Positions 24,502-33,630 are shown, counted from the first letter of the stretch. The stretch: 62,449 nucleotides of DNA from Cryomorphaceae bacterium (GCA_016124575.1 WGNM01000042.1:1-62449), one strand, 5' to 3'. The notes: generated by a model not told the origin, from the letters alone. Made by a program: numbers and translations.

Positions 24502-25115
24502 TGGTGGTTCTGCCGCTTTGCACCTTCGCTAACGTCGGCTGGTACTCGTGGCTTTTTCACGCGGGTAAAGTAACCATTGATGTTGGTGAAAACTATCAAA
24601 AGCAGACGTGGAGGAATCGGTTTGATATTGCAGGACCCAATGGCAGCTTCGCGTGCACGTTGACTGTGCGCGGACTAAAAGGCGTGAAGACACCAATGCA
24701 TGCCATAGAAACCATTGACGATGGCTGGCGGCACACCTTGACGCGTACCTTGGCGACTTGCTATAGTCCGGCCCCTTTTTTCGAACACTACTGGCCTCAA
24801 TTGGAGCAGCTATTGAAAACCAATACCAACAAGCTTGCTGACTTCAACAAACTCACCTTGGAGTGGGCATTGGAAGCATTGGACATTGCTCCGAACATTG
24901 TTTTTTCGAATGAATACATTGAGCCAGACGCCATGACCCTTGACTTGCGCGATGCCTTCAAGCCATCGAAATCACAAATTCATACCCCACCATATCAGCA
25001 AGTATTCTCAGATAGATGTGGATACATAGACAACCTATCTATCATTGATTTGATAATGAATTTAGGACCAGAAGCGTATTTGTATTTGCGGGCTTACCGC
25101 CCAGACGATGTGTGA
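24501..25115 (+). CDS. WbqC-like family protein
   Basis: A 204-residue protein beginning VVLPLCTFANVGWYSWLFHA. The pattern 'P..yfpsi.y...l' followed by ENYQKQTWRNRFDIAGPNG and LTVRGLKG matches the WbqC family (PF08889), first seen in O-antigen clusters and common in Bacteroidota next to lepB. The enzymatic role is not firmly established. Its start is one base inside the lepB stop (TAATG), so the genes are coupled. It is the last gene of the run and is convergent, with one base between, to the ParE-like toxin gene. It has no signal peptide. Confidence 0.8.
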   Translation: MVVLPLCTFANVGWYSWLFHAGKVTIDVGENYQKQTWRNRFDIAGPNGSFACTLTVRGLKGVKTPMHAIETIDDGWRHTLTRTLATCYSPAPFFEHYWPQLEQLLKTNTNKLADFNKLTLEWALEALDIAPNIVFSNEYIEPDAMTLDLRDAFKPSKSQIHTPPYQQVFSDRCGYIDNLSIIDLIMNLGPEAYLYLRAYRPDDV

Positions 25116-25116
25116 A

Positions 25117-25401
25117 CTAGTTCTCGTTGTCGATAATCATGTCTAAGATCACAATGCGCTTTTCTTCAATCAAGTAATAGATTCTGTAGTTCCAAGCTAC
25201 AGCAGATCTGATCTCCCCTTCCAAATTCGTGAAATTCGCCTTTCTCGATTGTCCGGTGCTATTTACAGTGAGCTTACGCAGACGATTGATAACAGCCACA
25301 CGCGCATCTTCAGCGCCAACCAAAGAAGTTGACCGCACCGTTTCGAGCAAACGTCGAAAAGAATTTACAGCTCTATCAGAAACAATAACCTTGTGTGGCA
25401 T
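25117..25401 (-). CDS. RelE/ParE-superfamily toxin-like protein without visible antitoxin
   Basis: A 94-residue protein from MPHKVIVSDRAVNSFRRLLE. The fold markers of RelE/ParE toxins are present: helices near the N-terminus with SFRRLLETVRS, then VINRLRKLTVN, the strand FTNLEGEIRSAVAWNYRIYYLI and a final IVILDMIIDNEN. ParE toxins poison gyrase and RelE toxins cut mRNA on the ribosome; which applies is undecided. Partner antitoxins normally abut the toxin gene, but here the neighbours are the globin (40 nt upstream) and WbqC (convergent). It may be a solitary or housekeeping member. Confidence 0.65.
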   Translation of the reverse strand: MPHKVIVSDRAVNSFRRLLETVRSTSLVGAEDARVAVINRLRKLTVNSTGQSRKANFTNLEGEIRSAVAWNYRIYYLIEEKRIVILDMIIDNEN

Positions 25402-25440
25402 GATGCGAAGATAAAACAATAACTGTGATCTTAAATTGAA

Positions 25441-25842
25441 TCACGTCAAATCTTGAATATCGCCATCATGTTGACGATTGATTTTAAAAACTGTAAGAAT
25501 GGCAATGTTTTCAGCACGTTGAATCGCCTCATCTGCCTTTGGTCCGCGGAACAAACTGTAAACAGTCTCACGCCACATAAGCATCCAATGATCAAAATGT
25601 GGACGATGGATTTCACGCTTCCGGTCAACACCCAAATGCTTCGACATCGGATGTCCGCGGTACGACCCCTCACCCAACAGTATACTCGCCCAAAACTCAT
25701 ACATCTTCGGCAAATGCATCGACCAGTCAACTCTTGCTACATCGGTAAAATAAGGACCTATGTATGCATCTTTTTGGATCGCACTATAAAATGAATCTAC
25801 CAGCAATTCAATATCCTGGCGATTTGTTATGTCTGACTTCAT
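25441..25842 (-). CDS. Group III truncated haemoglobin
   Basis: A 133-residue 2-on-2 globin. The group III pattern is visible: DIELLVDSFYSAIQKDAYIG near the N-terminus, GPYFTD, then HLPKMYEFWASILLGEGSY, GHPMSKHLGVDRK, and HRPHFDHWMLMWRETVY, in which His of HFDHW is the likely proximal haem ligand. Group III truncated haemoglobins occur widely in Bacteroidota and Proteobacteria and are linked to O2/NO/peroxide chemistry; the role here is not shown. No NO-responsive regulator is adjacent. It is followed 40 nt downstream by the ParE-like gene on the same strand. Confidence 0.9.
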   Translation of the reverse strand: MKSDITNRQDIELLVDSFYSAIQKDAYIGPYFTDVARVDWSMHLPKMYEFWASILLGEGSYRGHPMSKHLGVDRKREIHRPHFDHWMLMWRETVYSLFRGPKADEAIQRAENIAILTVFKINRQHDGDIQDLT

Positions 25843-26010
25843 TGTATTATGGATGGTTGGTGTATTTCAAACACACATCTCCCACAAGAAAGATACGACA
25901 GAACCTGCAATAAATAGACATCTTGTCGAATAACATATAAGTTTCAAAATTAAAACAGTCAGTCTTTATTGATCATCTACAATAGACCTTTCTAAAACAC
26001 CTCATTCTGC

Positions 26011-26018
26011 TATCTTTG
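26011..26018 (+). promoter_or_regulatory. Bacteroidota -7 box (TATCTTTG) for the first S9B peptidase
   Basis: TATCTTTG matches TAnnTTTG and ends 16 nt before the ATG at 26035. No TTG at the usual -33 spacing was found, so only the -7 element is claimed. Confidence 0.45.
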
Positions 26019-26034
26019 GCAAAAATCAGATTTC

Positions 26035-28149
26035 ATGCGTAACTACCTGCTCATTCTACTACTCGTAGTAACATCTGCCGCACAGGCACAGAAAATAAGT
26101 ATTGAAGATGCTGTATTAAAGCAAAACACAACCTTCAAGCCTGCTACCGTTGGTCAGCTACAGTGGCTGCCGGTGCTTGAGTTTGTATCGTTTTCAGAAA
26201 ACAATGAGTTGGTTATTGAAGATGCGAAAGGACGTGCCAAAAGCAAAATAACCGTAAGTGACCTGAACACAGCAACTGGAAGTGCGCTAAAGAACATCCC
26301 ACGTGTTACGTGGATTGATGACAACGAATTCTATTTCTACAATGGCGACGACATCTACCGGTACAATTGGATCAAGAAATCAGGATCGAAATGGGTTTCT
26401 ACGAGTGCCGAAATGGAAAATTTCAAACTTCACGAGAAATCTGGCAATTCAGCCTATACGATAGGAAACAACGTTTGGGTGTTGGCCAATGGAAAAAGCC
26501 GTCAGGTAACAAAGCTAGACTCGGGCATAGTTGCCGGACAAGCCATAGCGCGATCGGAGTTTGGAATCACCGAAGGACTTTTCTGGTCGAACGACGGTAA
26601 CAAGCTCGCATTCTATCAAAAAGATGAACGCAAGGTTACAGACTACCCCCTGGTTGACTATACCACAATTCCTGCAGGTCCGCATTTCATCAAATACCCA
26701 ATGGCCGGTAGTCACGGTGAATTGGCTTCTGCCGGATTGTACGATTTGAAAAACAACACCATTGTCTACCTCGATGTGAACAACGGCGTTATGAACGACA
26801 AGTTTTACATCACAAACCTATCGTTCACGCCCGATGGCAAATACGTTTTGGCAGCAATAGTAAACCGCGAGCAAAACCACATGGATCTCATTTCCTTTGA
26901 TTCAACAACAGGTGCGCAAGTGCGCGTATTGTTCAGTGAAGACAACGAAAAGTATGTAGAACCTGAGCACACAGCGATATTTTTACCCGGACAGTCGGAC
27001 CAGTTTTTATGGTTTTCTGAACGCACAGGCATGAACAACTTGTACCTGTACAACATGTCGGGCAAGCTGCTTCGAAAAACCTCCACGCCCTTCCCTATCC
27101 GCGAGTTTATTGGATTTGGGTATAAGGGAAAAGAAGCCGTTGTAACTGGACAGGGCATGTACCCAACCGAGCAGAATGCCTACATCATCGATTTGGGGAA
27201 TATGAATGTCCGCGGACTTTCATCACCAGCAGGCACGCACAACATCCTCCTTTCAGGCGTCGGCAATCACATCATCGACCAATGGTCTAGCTTGGAAGTG
27301 CCATATCAAGCTGAAATCAGAAATACCAAAGGCAAGGTCATTCGCACCTTAATGAAATCGAAAAACCCACTTGAAGGCTATGAAATTGGGGAGACACAAA
27401 TCTTCAGCATCAAGGCCGATGATGGAACAGACCTGTGGTGCCGCATGATCACCCCGCCAAACATGAAAAACAAGCAAAAACATCCTGTAATCGTCTACAC
27501 ATACAACGGCCCACACGTGCAGCTCGTCACCAACTCATGGATGGGTGGCGCACCGCTATGGATGCACGCCATGGCTGCTGAAGGATACATCGTTTTCACC
27601 TTGGATGGCAGAGGGTCAGACAACCGCGGTTTGCAATTCGAGCAGGCTGTCTTCAGAAATCTCGGCGATCAAGAAATTGAAGACCAGGAAACAGGTGTTG
27701 AATATCTGCGCAAGCAAACATTCGTAGACCCTGAAAGAATGGCCATTCACGGCTGGAGCTTTGGTGGATTTATGACCACATCTCTCATGCTCAGAAAGCC
27801 AGACCTCTTTAAAGTTGGCGTAGCTGGCGGACCAGTAATCGACTGGAACCTTTATGAAATCATGTACACAGAGCGGTACATGGATACACCACAAGAAAAC
27901 CCAGAAGGCTACGAAAAAGCGAACCTGACCAAGTATGTTGGTAATCTCAAAGGCAAACTCCTCATGATACACGGTGCTGAAGATGATGTTGTGGTGTTGC
28001 AGCACAACATGTCGTTCTTGAAAGCGTGTGTAGACAAAGGAAAACAGGTCGATTTCTTCGTTTATCCTGGACATCCGCACAACGTGCGAGGAAAAGATCG
28101 TGCCCACTTGATGGTGAAAGTCTTGAATTACATCACCGACAACCTATAA
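26035..28149 (+). CDS. Secreted dipeptidyl peptidase IV-type serine peptidase (S9B), copy 1
   Basis: A 704-residue exported protease (signal MRNYLLILLLVVTSAAQAQ). The N-terminal ~430 residues form the DPPIV beta-propeller (PF00930), and the C-terminal part is the alpha/beta hydrolase with nucleophile S575 in HGWSFGGFM, Asp at 650/651 in IHGAEDDVV and His at 680/682 in YPGHPHN. Such enzymes remove X-Pro or X-Ala dipeptides from peptides in the periplasm. Its stop overlaps the start of the methyltransferase gene by one base, so it is the first gene of a small operon. A paralogue lies at 46883-49081 next to a peptide transporter. Confidence 0.9.
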   Translation: MRNYLLILLLVVTSAAQAQKISIEDAVLKQNTTFKPATVGQLQWLPVLEFVSFSENNELVIEDAKGRAKSKITVSDLNTATGSALKNIPRVTWIDDNEFYFYNGDDIYRYNWIKKSGSKWVSTSAEMENFKLHEKSGNSAYTIGNNVWVLANGKSRQVTKLDSGIVAGQAIARSEFGITEGLFWSNDGNKLAFYQKDERKVTDYPLVDYTTIPAGPHFIKYPMAGSHGELASAGLYDLKNNTIVYLDVNNGVMNDKFYITNLSFTPDGKYVLAAIVNREQNHMDLISFDSTTGAQVRVLFSEDNEKYVEPEHTAIFLPGQSDQFLWFSERTGMNNLYLYNMSGKLLRKTSTPFPIREFIGFGYKGKEAVVTGQGMYPTEQNAYIIDLGNMNVRGLSSPAGTHNILLSGVGNHIIDQWSSLEVPYQAEIRNTKGKVIRTLMKSKNPLEGYEIGETQIFSIKADDGTDLWCRMITPPNMKNKQKHPVIVYTYNGPHVQLVTNSWMGGAPLWMHAMAAEGYIVFTLDGRGSDNRGLQFEQAVFRNLGDQEIEDQETGVEYLRKQTFVDPERMAIHGWSFGGFMTTSLMLRKPDLFKVGVAGGPVIDWNLYEIMYTERYMDTPQENPEGYEKANLTKYVGNLKGKLLMIHGAEDDVVVLQHNMSFLKACVDKGKQVDFFVYPGHPHNVRGKDRAHLMVKVLNYITDNL

Positions 28150-29033
28150 TGATTTCGTTTTCGAGACCGCCTGTTCATTGGCTCGAAGACATCCCATCAT
28201 TCGTTGATGGAGACAAAAACATCGACCATGCCACCGTTGAGGCATTTGGCGATGAATGGACGCGCTTTGACTCATTTTCTGACCAGGAGATCGACACTGT
28301 AGCTGCGGAATACTTCGACATCCTGCCTGCAGAAAAGCTTAGAGAATTTAAGCATGCGATAGATGTGGGCTGCGGCAGCGGACGATGGACAAGGTTTATT
28401 GCCAAGCAAGTAAGCAGCGTAGAGGCCGTTGACCCAAGCGAAGCGTGTCTGGTTGCCCGACGAAACACCGCCGATTTGGCAAACGTCCGCGTGTCGCAAG
28501 CATCCGTCAATGCCCTGCCCTTCGCCGATGAAGCATTCGATTTAGCGATTTGCTTGGGTGTCCTTCACCACGTCCCCAACACCCAAGAAGCACTGACATC
28601 ATTATGTAAGAAAATCAGTTTTGGAGGCACACTCCTGCTATATTTGTACTACGACCTTTCGAATCGATCCATGCCTTATCGCTTGTTGCATCGCGCTTCA
28701 GAAATACCCCGAAAAATTGTAGCACATTTACCGCATAAACTGAAAAACCTCAGTTGCGACCTCCTCGCCTTCTGCGTTTACCTGCCCCTCATTGGCATGG
28801 CGAAACTCACCACCGCTGTGAGCCCGAACCTCGGTCCGCGCATGCCCTTGTCCTATTACACCAACAAAAGCTGGAACATTATCCGCAACGATGCCCGCGA
28901 CCGTTTCGGCACGCCCCTCGAGCAACGCTTTTCGCAAATAGAAATTGAAAATATGCTGCACACGGCAGGGATGTCGAACGTGCGCTTCTCTAATAACGCC
29001 CCGTTTTGGCATTGCACAGCCATAAAGTCATGA
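28149..29033 (+). CDS. Class I SAM-dependent methyltransferase
   Basis: A 294-residue enzyme with a Rossmann methyltransferase core: motif I AIDVGCGSGRWTRFIAK, the acidic strand end SVEAVDPSEACL and LAICLGVLHHVPNTQEAL. The region SLCKKISFGGTLLLYLYY holds the later strand, and a C-terminal extension runs through YRLLHRASEIPRKIVAHLPH and beyond. The N-terminal 60 residues (SFSRPPVHWLEDIPSFVDGD) recall methyltransferases in capsule or O-antigen clusters, which fits the adjacent glycosyltransferase, but the substrate is unknown. It is coupled at both ends: one base overlap with the peptidase and four bases with the glycosyltransferase. Confidence 0.85.
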   Translation: MISFSRPPVHWLEDIPSFVDGDKNIDHATVEAFGDEWTRFDSFSDQEIDTVAAEYFDILPAEKLREFKHAIDVGCGSGRWTRFIAKQVSSVEAVDPSEACLVARRNTADLANVRVSQASVNALPFADEAFDLAICLGVLHHVPNTQEALTSLCKKISFGGTLLLYLYYDLSNRSMPYRLLHRASEIPRKIVAHLPHKLKNLSCDLLAFCVYLPLIGMAKLTTAVSPNLGPRMPLSYYTNKSWNIIRNDARDRFGTPLEQRFSQIEIENMLHTAGMSNVRFSNNAPFWHCTAIKS

Positions 29034-30109
29034 AGCGCGTATTGTTTATAGCGTCGCACAGGCCGGGAAGAGCACCCGGACAACGATTCAGGTTCGAGAT
29101 GTTTTTCGATGAGCTAGAAAAAGCAGGGATGCAGTGCGAACTATCGTATCTACTCGACGCCAACGACGACGCCATATTTTATCAAAAAGGGCATTACCTG
29201 AAGAAGATCGGCATCGCCTTAAAATCATATCGCAAACGCATTGCGGATGTCAAACGCATCCATGACTTTGACCTCGTCGTGCTTTTCCGTGAAGCCCTCA
29301 TGACCAGGTCTACCTTTTTTGAAAAAGCCGTCGCTAAAGCCGGTGTCCCCATGATCTTCGACTTCGATGACGCCATTTGGATTCGCGACGTATCGCAAGC
29401 CAACCGCGCCATCGCGTGGATGAAAAATCCTGATAAGATAAAAACCATCTTGCCACTTTGCACTGGTGTAACAGCAGGAAATGAATACTTGGCCACCTTT
29501 GCCAGACAATACAATCAGAACGTGCACATCGTGCCATCAACCATCGATGAAACATTTCATTATCCCTTGAATGTCGGCAACGACATCACAACAATCGGTT
29601 GGAGCGGTAGTTTGACAACCATGATGCACTTCGAGCGCGTAATAGACGTCTTGCGGAAACTCAAAGACAAATACGGCGATACAATTTCGTTTGTCACCAT
29701 CGGTGCAAAATCGCAATACGCTGATGAATTAGGAATACAGTTTATTCCGTGGAGTGCTGAAAGAGAAAACCACGATTTAAATAGAATAGACATCGGATTG
29801 ATGCCACTGCCGAACGATTTGTGGGCACAAGGAAAGTGCGGCATGAAAGCACTGCTGTATATGGCCGCAGGAAAAGCCACAATCGCTTCGCCCGTAGGTG
29901 TGAACGCCGAAATCATAGAACATGGCGTTTCAGGCTTTTTAGCAGAAACAGACCAAGAATGGTTTGAAAGTATTGATGGTTTGATAGCCGATAAATTGCG
30001 CAGGCAGCAAATCGGACAAGCAGGAAGAGAAAAAGTAGTCAACAAATACAGCAAAGGAGCGTGGTGCGAGCGACTTATCGACGTGTATAAAAATGCCATG
30101 AAAGCATAG
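29030..30109 (+). CDS. GT-B glycosyltransferase
   Basis: A 359-residue glycosyltransferase starting MKRVLFIASHRPGRAPGQRF, the N-terminal Rossmann-like domain of GT-B enzymes. The C-terminal half shows TTIGWSGSLTTMMHFERVID and KALLYMAAGKATIASPVGV followed by EIIEHGVSGFLAET, the donor-binding glycine-rich and E-x7-E region typical of families GT1/GT4. The acceptor and sugar are unknown. It overlaps the methyltransferase gene by 4 nt (ATGA), so the two probably act on the same glycan. It has no signal peptide or membrane span, so it is cytoplasmic or peripheral. Confidence 0.85.
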   Translation: MKRVLFIASHRPGRAPGQRFRFEMFFDELEKAGMQCELSYLLDANDDAIFYQKGHYLKKIGIALKSYRKRIADVKRIHDFDLVVLFREALMTRSTFFEKAVAKAGVPMIFDFDDAIWIRDVSQANRAIAWMKNPDKIKTILPLCTGVTAGNEYLATFARQYNQNVHIVPSTIDETFHYPLNVGNDITTIGWSGSLTTMMHFERVIDVLRKLKDKYGDTISFVTIGAKSQYADELGIQFIPWSAERENHDLNRIDIGLMPLPNDLWAQGKCGMKALLYMAAGKATIASPVGVNAEIIEHGVSGFLAETDQEWFESIDGLIADKLRRQQIGQAGREKVVNKYSKGAWCERLIDVYKNAMKA

Positions 30110-30168
30110 TTAAGAGCATCCAGAATTAACCGATAATCAGTTTCTTTGCAAAACTAATAAATGAAACC

Positions 30169-31269
30169 ATGGAAACGAGTACAGAACTTAAGCAGACACC
30201 ACTTCGTGAAAAACACATTGCTCTTGGAGCAAAAATGGTTCCTTTCGCAGGATACGAGATGCCTGTTCAATATACAGGAGTAACTGACGAACACCATAGC
30301 GTGCGCAGTGCTGTTGGGGTATTCGATGTTTCTCACATGGGAGAATTCCGCGTGCAAGGACCACAAGCACTGGAACTGTTGCAGTGGGTAACGTCAAACG
30401 ACGTTAGCAAACTCACCGATGGCAAGGTGCAATATTCTTGTCTGCCCAACGAACAAGGCGGCATTGTCGACGACCTTTTGGTTTACCGCATAGCTGAAAA
30501 CGACTATCTATTGGTTGTAAATGCCTCGAACATGGATAAAGACTGGAACTGGATTCAGTCTCAAAACCGTTTTGATGTGACATTGCGCAACGATAGCGAC
30601 AATTATGCATTGCTTGCAGTTCAAGGTCCAAAAGCCATTGAAGCATTGCAATCGTTAACCAAAGCCGACCTATCAGCCATATCGTATTACACCTTCGTTA
30701 TCGACACCTTTGCTGGCGTTGAAAACGTGATCATATCGGCTACTGGATATACGGGAGCTGGAGGATTTGAGTTGTATGTTCCGACCGACAAAGCAGAAAT
30801 GGTTTGGGATGCCGTGTTTAAAGCAGGCGAAGCAGCAGGCATTAAGCCTGCAGGATTGGCAGCGCGCGACACCTTGCGTTTGGAAATGGGCTTTTGTTTG
30901 TATGGCAACGACATCAACGATACCACTTCACCAATTGAAGCAGGACTTGGGTGGATAACCAAATTCAGCAAAGAGTTTGTGAACAGCGTGAATTTGAAGG
31001 CTCAAAAAGAAAACGGAGTATCGCGTAAACTGGTTGGATTTGAATTGGTAGATCGCGGCATTCCACGTCACGACTACCCTATTGTTGACCCACAAGGAAA
31101 TGAAATCGGTATCGTTACCAGCGGAACAATGAGTCCGAGCACCGGAAAAGCCATCGGCATGGGCTATGTAAACACAGCTTACAGCGCTGAAGGGGCCGAT
31201 ATAGCTATTAGCATTCGTTCAAAAGCAATAGCGGCCAAAGTTGTGAAACTTCCATTCTACAAAGCTTAA
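30169..31269 (+). CDS. gcvT: Glycine cleavage system aminomethyltransferase GcvT
   Basis: A 366-residue T-protein that transfers the methylene carbon from the H-protein lipoyl arm to tetrahydrofolate. [20 protein letters not shown] and [20 protein letters not shown] are the conserved start; [15 protein letters not shown] and [15 protein letters not shown] follow, and [12 protein letters not shown] near the end is conserved. gcvH and gcvP are not in the window, so the system is split in this genome. No glycine-riboswitch-like structure was seen in the 59 nt upstream. The ComB-like gene follows after 4 nt. Confidence 0.95.
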   Translation: METSTELKQTPLREKHIALGAKMVPFAGYEMPVQYTGVTDEHHSVRSAVGVFDVSHMGEFRVQGPQALELLQWVTSNDVSKLTDGKVQYSCLPNEQGGIVDDLLVYRIAENDYLLVVNASNMDKDWNWIQSQNRFDVTLRNDSDNYALLAVQGPKAIEALQSLTKADLSAISYYTFVIDTFAGVENVIISATGYTGAGGFELYVPTDKAEMVWDAVFKAGEAAGIKPAGLAARDTLRLEMGFCLYGNDINDTTSPIEAGLGWITKFSKEFVNSVNLKAQKENGVSRKLVGFELVDRGIPRHDYPIVDPQGNEIGIVTSGTMSPSTGKAIGMGYVNTAYSAEGADIAISIRSKAIAAKVVKLPFYKA

Positions 31270-31273
31270 GCAC

Positions 31274-32023
31274 ATGAGTTTAGAACAACGTAAACGTGTA
31301 GAAGTTTGTTTCTCACCGCGTCAATTCGAGCTATATAGCAAGGATTTCGATATTTGCGTTGTGATCGACGTGTTGCGCGCCACAACAGCCATTTGTGCCG
31401 GCATTGAAAACGGAATCGATAAAATTATTCCTGTAGCTACTGTTGAAGAAGCGCGAGAATACCAGAACAAAGGATACATTGCCGCTGCAGAGAGAAATGG
31501 CGAAGTGGTAGAAGGCTTTTCGTTTGGCAACTCGCCTTACGCCTTTATGAATCCAGAACTCAAAGGAAAGTCGGTGGTGCTGTCTACAACTAACGGCACG
31601 CAAGCCATTGTAAAAGCCACAGCCATTCCTACAGTTGTCATTGCCTCATTGTCGAATCTCGATGTGATATGTCATTGGCTTATTGAGCAGCATAAGAACG
31701 TCTTGCTATTGGGTTCAGGGTGGAAAGAAAAATTCAACCTCGAAGACACCATTTGTGCGGGCGCGATTGCAGATCAGCTTATCGAATCGCGACTGTTTCG
31801 CGCTGAGGAAGACTCAACCATTGCTGCGAAATTCATATACCGATCGGCGAGAGAAAACATGTTCAGCTTTCTTCGCGCATCGTCGCATCGCCGCAGGCTG
31901 CGCAGACTCAACCTCAATGAAGATGTCAAATACTGTTTGCGTCCTAATACGCTTACTACGATTCCGATTCTTCACAACGGCGCATTGGTAAAACTTAACT
32001 ACGTCATTGAAAATGCGCTTTAA
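31274..32023 (+). CDS. 2-phosphosulfolactate phosphatase family protein (ComB)
   Basis: A 249-residue ComB-family phosphatase (PF04029). VEVCFSPRQFELYSKDFDIC opens it; CVVIDVLRATTAICAGIENG, AAERNGEVVEGFSFGNSPY and VVLSTTNGTQAI are the family blocks around the Mg-dependent active site, and LGSGWKEKFNLEDTICAGAI follows. ComB removes phosphate from 2-phosphosulfolactate in coenzyme M synthesis in methanogens. Bacterial homologues are common outside methanogens and may make or handle sulfolactate, so the role is not settled. It starts 4 nt after gcvT and overlaps the nuclease-like gene by 11 nt. Confidence 0.85.
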   Translation: MSLEQRKRVEVCFSPRQFELYSKDFDICVVIDVLRATTAICAGIENGIDKIIPVATVEEAREYQNKGYIAAAERNGEVVEGFSFGNSPYAFMNPELKGKSVVLSTTNGTQAIVKATAIPTVVIASLSNLDVICHWLIEQHKNVLLLGSGWKEKFNLEDTICAGAIADQLIESRLFRAEEDSTIAAKFIYRSARENMFSFLRASSHRRRLRRLNLNEDVKYCLRPNTLTTIPILHNGALVKLNYVIENAL

Positions 32024-32996
32024 ACTCACGACACTCCTTGTTTTGTTGGTGGTAAATTCCGGAGGGTCGACTACGTGGGGCTTTTACGGACATAAACGCA
32101 TCAACGAGTTGGCCGTGTACACGCTGCCTGACGAGATGTTTGGTTTTTACAAAAAACACGTCGACTTCTTGATAGAGCACAGTGTGGATCCCGACAAAAG
32201 GAGATACGGTGTTGAAGGAGAGGCGCAGCGCCATTTTATAGATATCGATTACTACTGCAAGGGTGAGCCGCATTGCAATCCATTCAATTTGGTGCCTCGC
32301 AGGTGGTATGATGCTGTTGCCAAATACAGCGAAGACACCTTGCAGGCATATGGCATCGTTCCATGGCATATACCCATGATGAAGGAGCGATTGACCAAAG
32401 CATTTATAGATAAGGACGTAGTTCGCATACTTCGCACATCGGCCGAGTTAGGCCATTATGTTGCAGATGCACACGTGCCCTTGCATACGACAGAGAACTA
32501 CAACGGACAGATGACCAACCAGAATGGCATTCACGGATTCTGGGAGAGCCGATTGCCTGAGCTTTTCTCTGAAGATTATGATTTCTTTGTAGGCAAAGCA
32601 AAATATTCTGAGTCGCCTTTGAATTTCGCATGGGACTTTGTTGAAGATTCACACAACGCCCTCGATTCAGTCTTGAATTTCGAAAAACAACTCAATGAAT
32701 CGTTCCCGAAAGACCAGAAGTACAGCTTTGAAGAACGAGGAAGAGCCATTACACAAGTCTATTCTGCCGAGTACAGCCAAGCTTATCATAACATGCTGAA
32801 CGGACAGGTAGAACGCCGCATGAAATCCGCTGTGATTGATGTCGGAAGTCTGTGGTACACCGCCTGGGTAGATGCCGGACAGCCCAATTTAGATGAATTG
32901 CTTGATCCCGATATGGAGAAAGTTCAGGAAGAGATCATCAGCGAAATCGACGTTCCAGAAAAGAACGATTTGAAGAAGCGCACCCACGACAACTAA
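32013..32996 (+). CDS. Exported S1/P1-nuclease or zinc-dependent phospholipase C-like protein
   Basis: A 327-residue exported protein. The signal peptide ends just before W22 (TTWGFYGHKRINELAVYTLP), so the mature N-terminus would be Trp, whose amino group ligates zinc in the P1 nuclease/PLC superfamily, with H27 as the next ligand. YVADAHVPLHTTENYNG and NGIHGFWESRLPE match later metal-binding blocks. The superfamily includes single-strand nucleases and phospholipases, and the choice between them cannot be made from the sequence. ATG at 32013 was chosen; a TTG is in frame two codons earlier. It overlaps comB by 11 nt, so it is cotranscribed. Confidence 0.8.
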   Translation: MRFKLTTLLVLLVVNSGGSTTWGFYGHKRINELAVYTLPDEMFGFYKKHVDFLIEHSVDPDKRRYGVEGEAQRHFIDIDYYCKGEPHCNPFNLVPRRWYDAVAKYSEDTLQAYGIVPWHIPMMKERLTKAFIDKDVVRILRTSAELGHYVADAHVPLHTTENYNGQMTNQNGIHGFWESRLPELFSEDYDFFVGKAKYSESPLNFAWDFVEDSHNALDSVLNFEKQLNESFPKDQKYSFEERGRAITQVYSAEYSQAYHNMLNGQVERRMKSAVIDVGSLWYTAWVDAGQPNLDELLDPDMEKVQEEIISEIDVPEKNDLKKRTHDN

Positions 32997-33026
32997 GCAA
33001 ACGTAACCTTGTAGGAATGAATGAAG

Positions 33027-33056
33027 TATACATGTCGGTATAAACTTACATGTATA
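33027..33056. promoter_or_regulatory. 9-bp perfect palindrome arms just before a start codon
   Basis: TATACATGT (33027-33035) and ACATGTATA (33048-33056) are exact reverse complements around 12 nt and end 5 nt before the ATG at 33062. It could be an operator for a dimeric regulator or a hairpin masking the start. The sequence alone does not say which. Confidence 0.4.
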
Positions 33057-33061
33057 GCCCT

Positions 33062-33613
33062 ATGAAATACTTAATGCTCGTTTTTGCTAGCTTTAGTATG
33101 ATCTCTACCTCCTTGGCCCAATCACCTACCGTGTTGTTTTATGGCAATGTGATTTCCAGTAAAGTTGAAGATGTGCTGAGCGAAGAAGACAAAAAGAAAA
33201 GTAAAGACCAAACCCTTGGTGAGGTCGAGATTCACGTGTTCAAGAACGATACCTTGACCACCAATATTTACAACCGCTCAACCGGATTTTATTCTGTGAT
33301 GCTCGAGCCCGAGAACCGATACCAAATCGTATTCTCTAAAGATGGTTATATCTCCAAAAAGTTCGAATTCAACACCACGAATATCCAAGTCGGAAGCGAT
33401 GTGAAATCGTTGAAACTGTTGACCGATGTTACCTTGTTTGAAAAACCTGAAAACGCCGATTTCACTGCTTTTTCAAAACGACCAGTAGCGCGATGCACCT
33501 TCAATGAAGAGCGCGGACGTATGGAATGGGACATGGATTACGCCCGACAGGCATTTGATCAGTTTTTGCGTTTGGCAAGAGAAGATGCTGCTATGTCGGC
33601 CTCGAAAGAGTAA
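33062..33613 (+). CDS. Exported CarboxypepD_reg-like protein of unknown role
   Basis: A 183-residue exported protein (signal MKYLMLVFASFSMISTSLAQ). The mature part begins SPTVLFYGNVISSKVEDVLS, followed by VEIHVFKNDTLTTNIYNRST and GFYSVMLEPENRYQIVFSKD GYISKK, the pattern of carboxypeptidase-regulatory-like beta domains (a 'GxV.......v.v......TdxxGxf...l......v.f.k.GY' rhythm) used by Bacteroidota OMPs. The C-terminus is charged (ERGRMEWDMDYARQAFDQFL). No lipobox or T9SS tail. The start at 33062 was chosen by the signal peptide. It may be a periplasmic partner of an outer-membrane system encoded elsewhere. Confidence 0.7.
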   Translation: MKYLMLVFASFSMISTSLAQSPTVLFYGNVISSKVEDVLSEEDKKKSKDQTLGEVEIHVFKNDTLTTNIYNRSTGFYSVMLEPENRYQIVFSKDGYISKKFEFNTTNIQVGSDVKSLKLLTDVTLFEKPENADFTAFSKRPVARCTFNEERGRMEWDMDYARQAFDQFLRLAREDAAMSASKE

Positions 33614-33618
33614 CCCCT

Positions 33619-33626
33619 TACCTTTG
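33619..33626 (+). promoter_or_regulatory. Bacteroidota -7 box (TACCTTTG) four bases before an ATG
   Basis: TACCTTTG matches TAnnTTTG and ends at 33626; the ATG of the QTMAN-like gene is at 33631. Transcription from it would start at or beside the start codon. No -33 TTG at the usual spacing. Confidence 0.4.
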
Positions 33627-33630
33627 TTCC

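Noticed and set aside
30110-30168. Glycine riboswitch before gcvT
   Set aside because: Only 59 nt separate gcvT from the upstream gene and no tandem aptamer-like structure is visible.
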